Source: an uncultured Parabacteroides sp. (GTDB lineage Bacteria > Bacteroidota > Bacteroidia > Bacteroidales > Tannerellaceae). From it: DNA of 5,979 nt. The notes under the pieces are model-generated. The model did not search any database, was not told the origin of the DNA, and was given only the letters and a program-made list of their open reading frames with translations. Location of the stretch: NCBI GenBank assembly GCA_947074335.1, contig CAMTPG010000178.1:1-5979 (forward strand), in the 5' to 3' direction. The position numbers were made by a program, and so were the translations under genes. This document shows, piece after piece, positions 5,562 through 5,979 of this stretch (the first letter of the stretch is position 1; each line of letters begins with the position of its first letter).

Positions 5562-5960
5562 ATGAAACAGCTAATTTGTGCAGCTCTGCTTCTGCTATGT
5601 GTAGCCTGCAGTAAAAATACAGAAGAGAAACTATTCGGCATGTGGCAGATGAAACAAGTTGAATATCAGGGAGAAATTACGCCTGTTGATACTGTGTTTT
5701 ACAATTTCCAGCACGGCCTGTTCAAATACATGATCATCGATCAGCCGCAGGATACCACGCGCCATTGTTACGGCGGCATTATTTCCGATACCGATCATAT
5801 TCTTACGTTGCGCCTCTTTAACGATCCCAAACCACTTGGCGAATTCATGCCTTACATCGATTGGCCATCCGCCGAGCGCAGCTTCTATATCGATAAACTC
5901 AACGGCAGCAAAATGATTCTTACCAGCGATGAGAAGACCTATTATTTTATAAAATATTGA
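5562..5960 (+). CDS. Putative lipoprotein with lipocalin-like domain
   Basis: A 132-residue protein starting MKQLICAALLLLCVACS: short basic N-terminus, hydrophobic core at about 4-15, and a lipobox-like CVAC with C16 as the probable lipidated cysteine. The -3 residue is Cys where Leu is usual, so the lipobox is imperfect. The mature part opens with KLFGMWQMKQVEY. Its G26-x-W28 followed by short alternating hydrophobic strands (VFYNFQ, LTLRLF, RSFYIDKL, KMILTS, TYYFIKY) fits the small lipocalin-like lipoproteins common in Bacteroidota. I infer this by appearance only and cannot assign a ligand or a numbered family. The charged stretch after C16 (SKNTEEK) does not clearly match a surface-export signal. 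The in-frame ATG at 5532 is rejected because it falls within the -7 promoter element. The gene appears unrelated to histidine synthesis. Confidence 0.8.
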   Translation: MKQLICAALLLLCVACSKNTEEKLFGMWQMKQVEYQGEITPVDTVFYNFQHGLFKYMIIDQPQDTTRHCYGGIISDTDHILTLRLFNDPKPLGEFMPYIDWPSAERSFYIDKLNGSKMILTSDEKTYYFIKY

Positions 5961-5979
5961 GCGAATCTTATCTAATTTT

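Noticed and set aside
5301..5614. Small + strand frames between hisB and the lipoprotein gene
   Set aside because: They cross the terminator stem at 5388-5420 or the lipoprotein gene in another frame, and show no recognisable protein features.
1..5979. Mobile element or horizontally acquired island
   Set aside because: No transposase, integrase, terminal inverted repeats or target duplication seen. The operon has ordinary hisGDCB order and uniform composition across its genes.

Overview
The window carries the first four genes of a histidine biosynthesis operon, hisG-hisD-hisC-hisB, all on the + strand. It is preceded by what looks like a complete translation-coupled attenuator and followed by the start of an unrelated lipoprotein transcription unit. 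Three things point to a Bacteroidota (Bacteroidales-like) genome. The promoters match TTG/TTTG-N17-20-TAnnTTTG. Gene starts lack Shine-Dalgarno sequences and sit behind A-rich DNA. The His proteins, especially the HisG regulatory-domain form and the bifunctional HisB without zinc cysteines, resemble Bacteroides/Parabacteroides-type proteins as I remember them. I cannot name a genus or species.

Layout. 1-237 is AT-rich intergenic DNA with four tandem 17-bp units (8-75), a hairpin that could be a terminator (117-144), three GCTGTTT direct repeats one helical turn apart, and a 19-bp dyad (207-225). 238-266 is the probable his promoter. 287-337 encodes a 16-residue peptide with six His codons, and 384-420 is a strong intrinsic terminator. 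An alternative pairing, 341-348 with 389-396, would act as antiterminator. 421-881 is an unusually long gene-free part of the leader; it ends in six tandem 23/24-bp units (704-841) just before hisG. 882-5189 holds the four tightly packed genes: a 2-nt gap between hisG and hisD, and ATGA stop/start overlaps at the next two junctions. 5190-5561 holds five perfect 14-bp tandem units, a TAnnTTTG element, a 12-bp-stem terminator and the promoter of the next gene. 5562-5960 encodes a small putative lipoprotein with a GxW lipocalin-like start.

How it works together. HisG starts the pathway (ATP + PRPP to phosphoribosyl-ATP) and is the usual feedback-controlled step. HisB supplies imidazoleglycerol-phosphate dehydratase and histidinol-phosphatase, HisC the aminotransferase between those two steps, and HisD the last two oxidations to histidine. 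The middle steps (HisI/E, HisA, HisH, HisF) are not in the window. The inferred control is that scarcity of charged tRNA-His stalls the ribosome on the CAT codons of the leader peptide. That leaves 341-348 free to pair with the 5' arm of the terminator, so transcription continues into hisG. The most noteworthy points are this attenuator, the tandem repeat in its downstream leader, and the loss of all four HisB zinc ligands.
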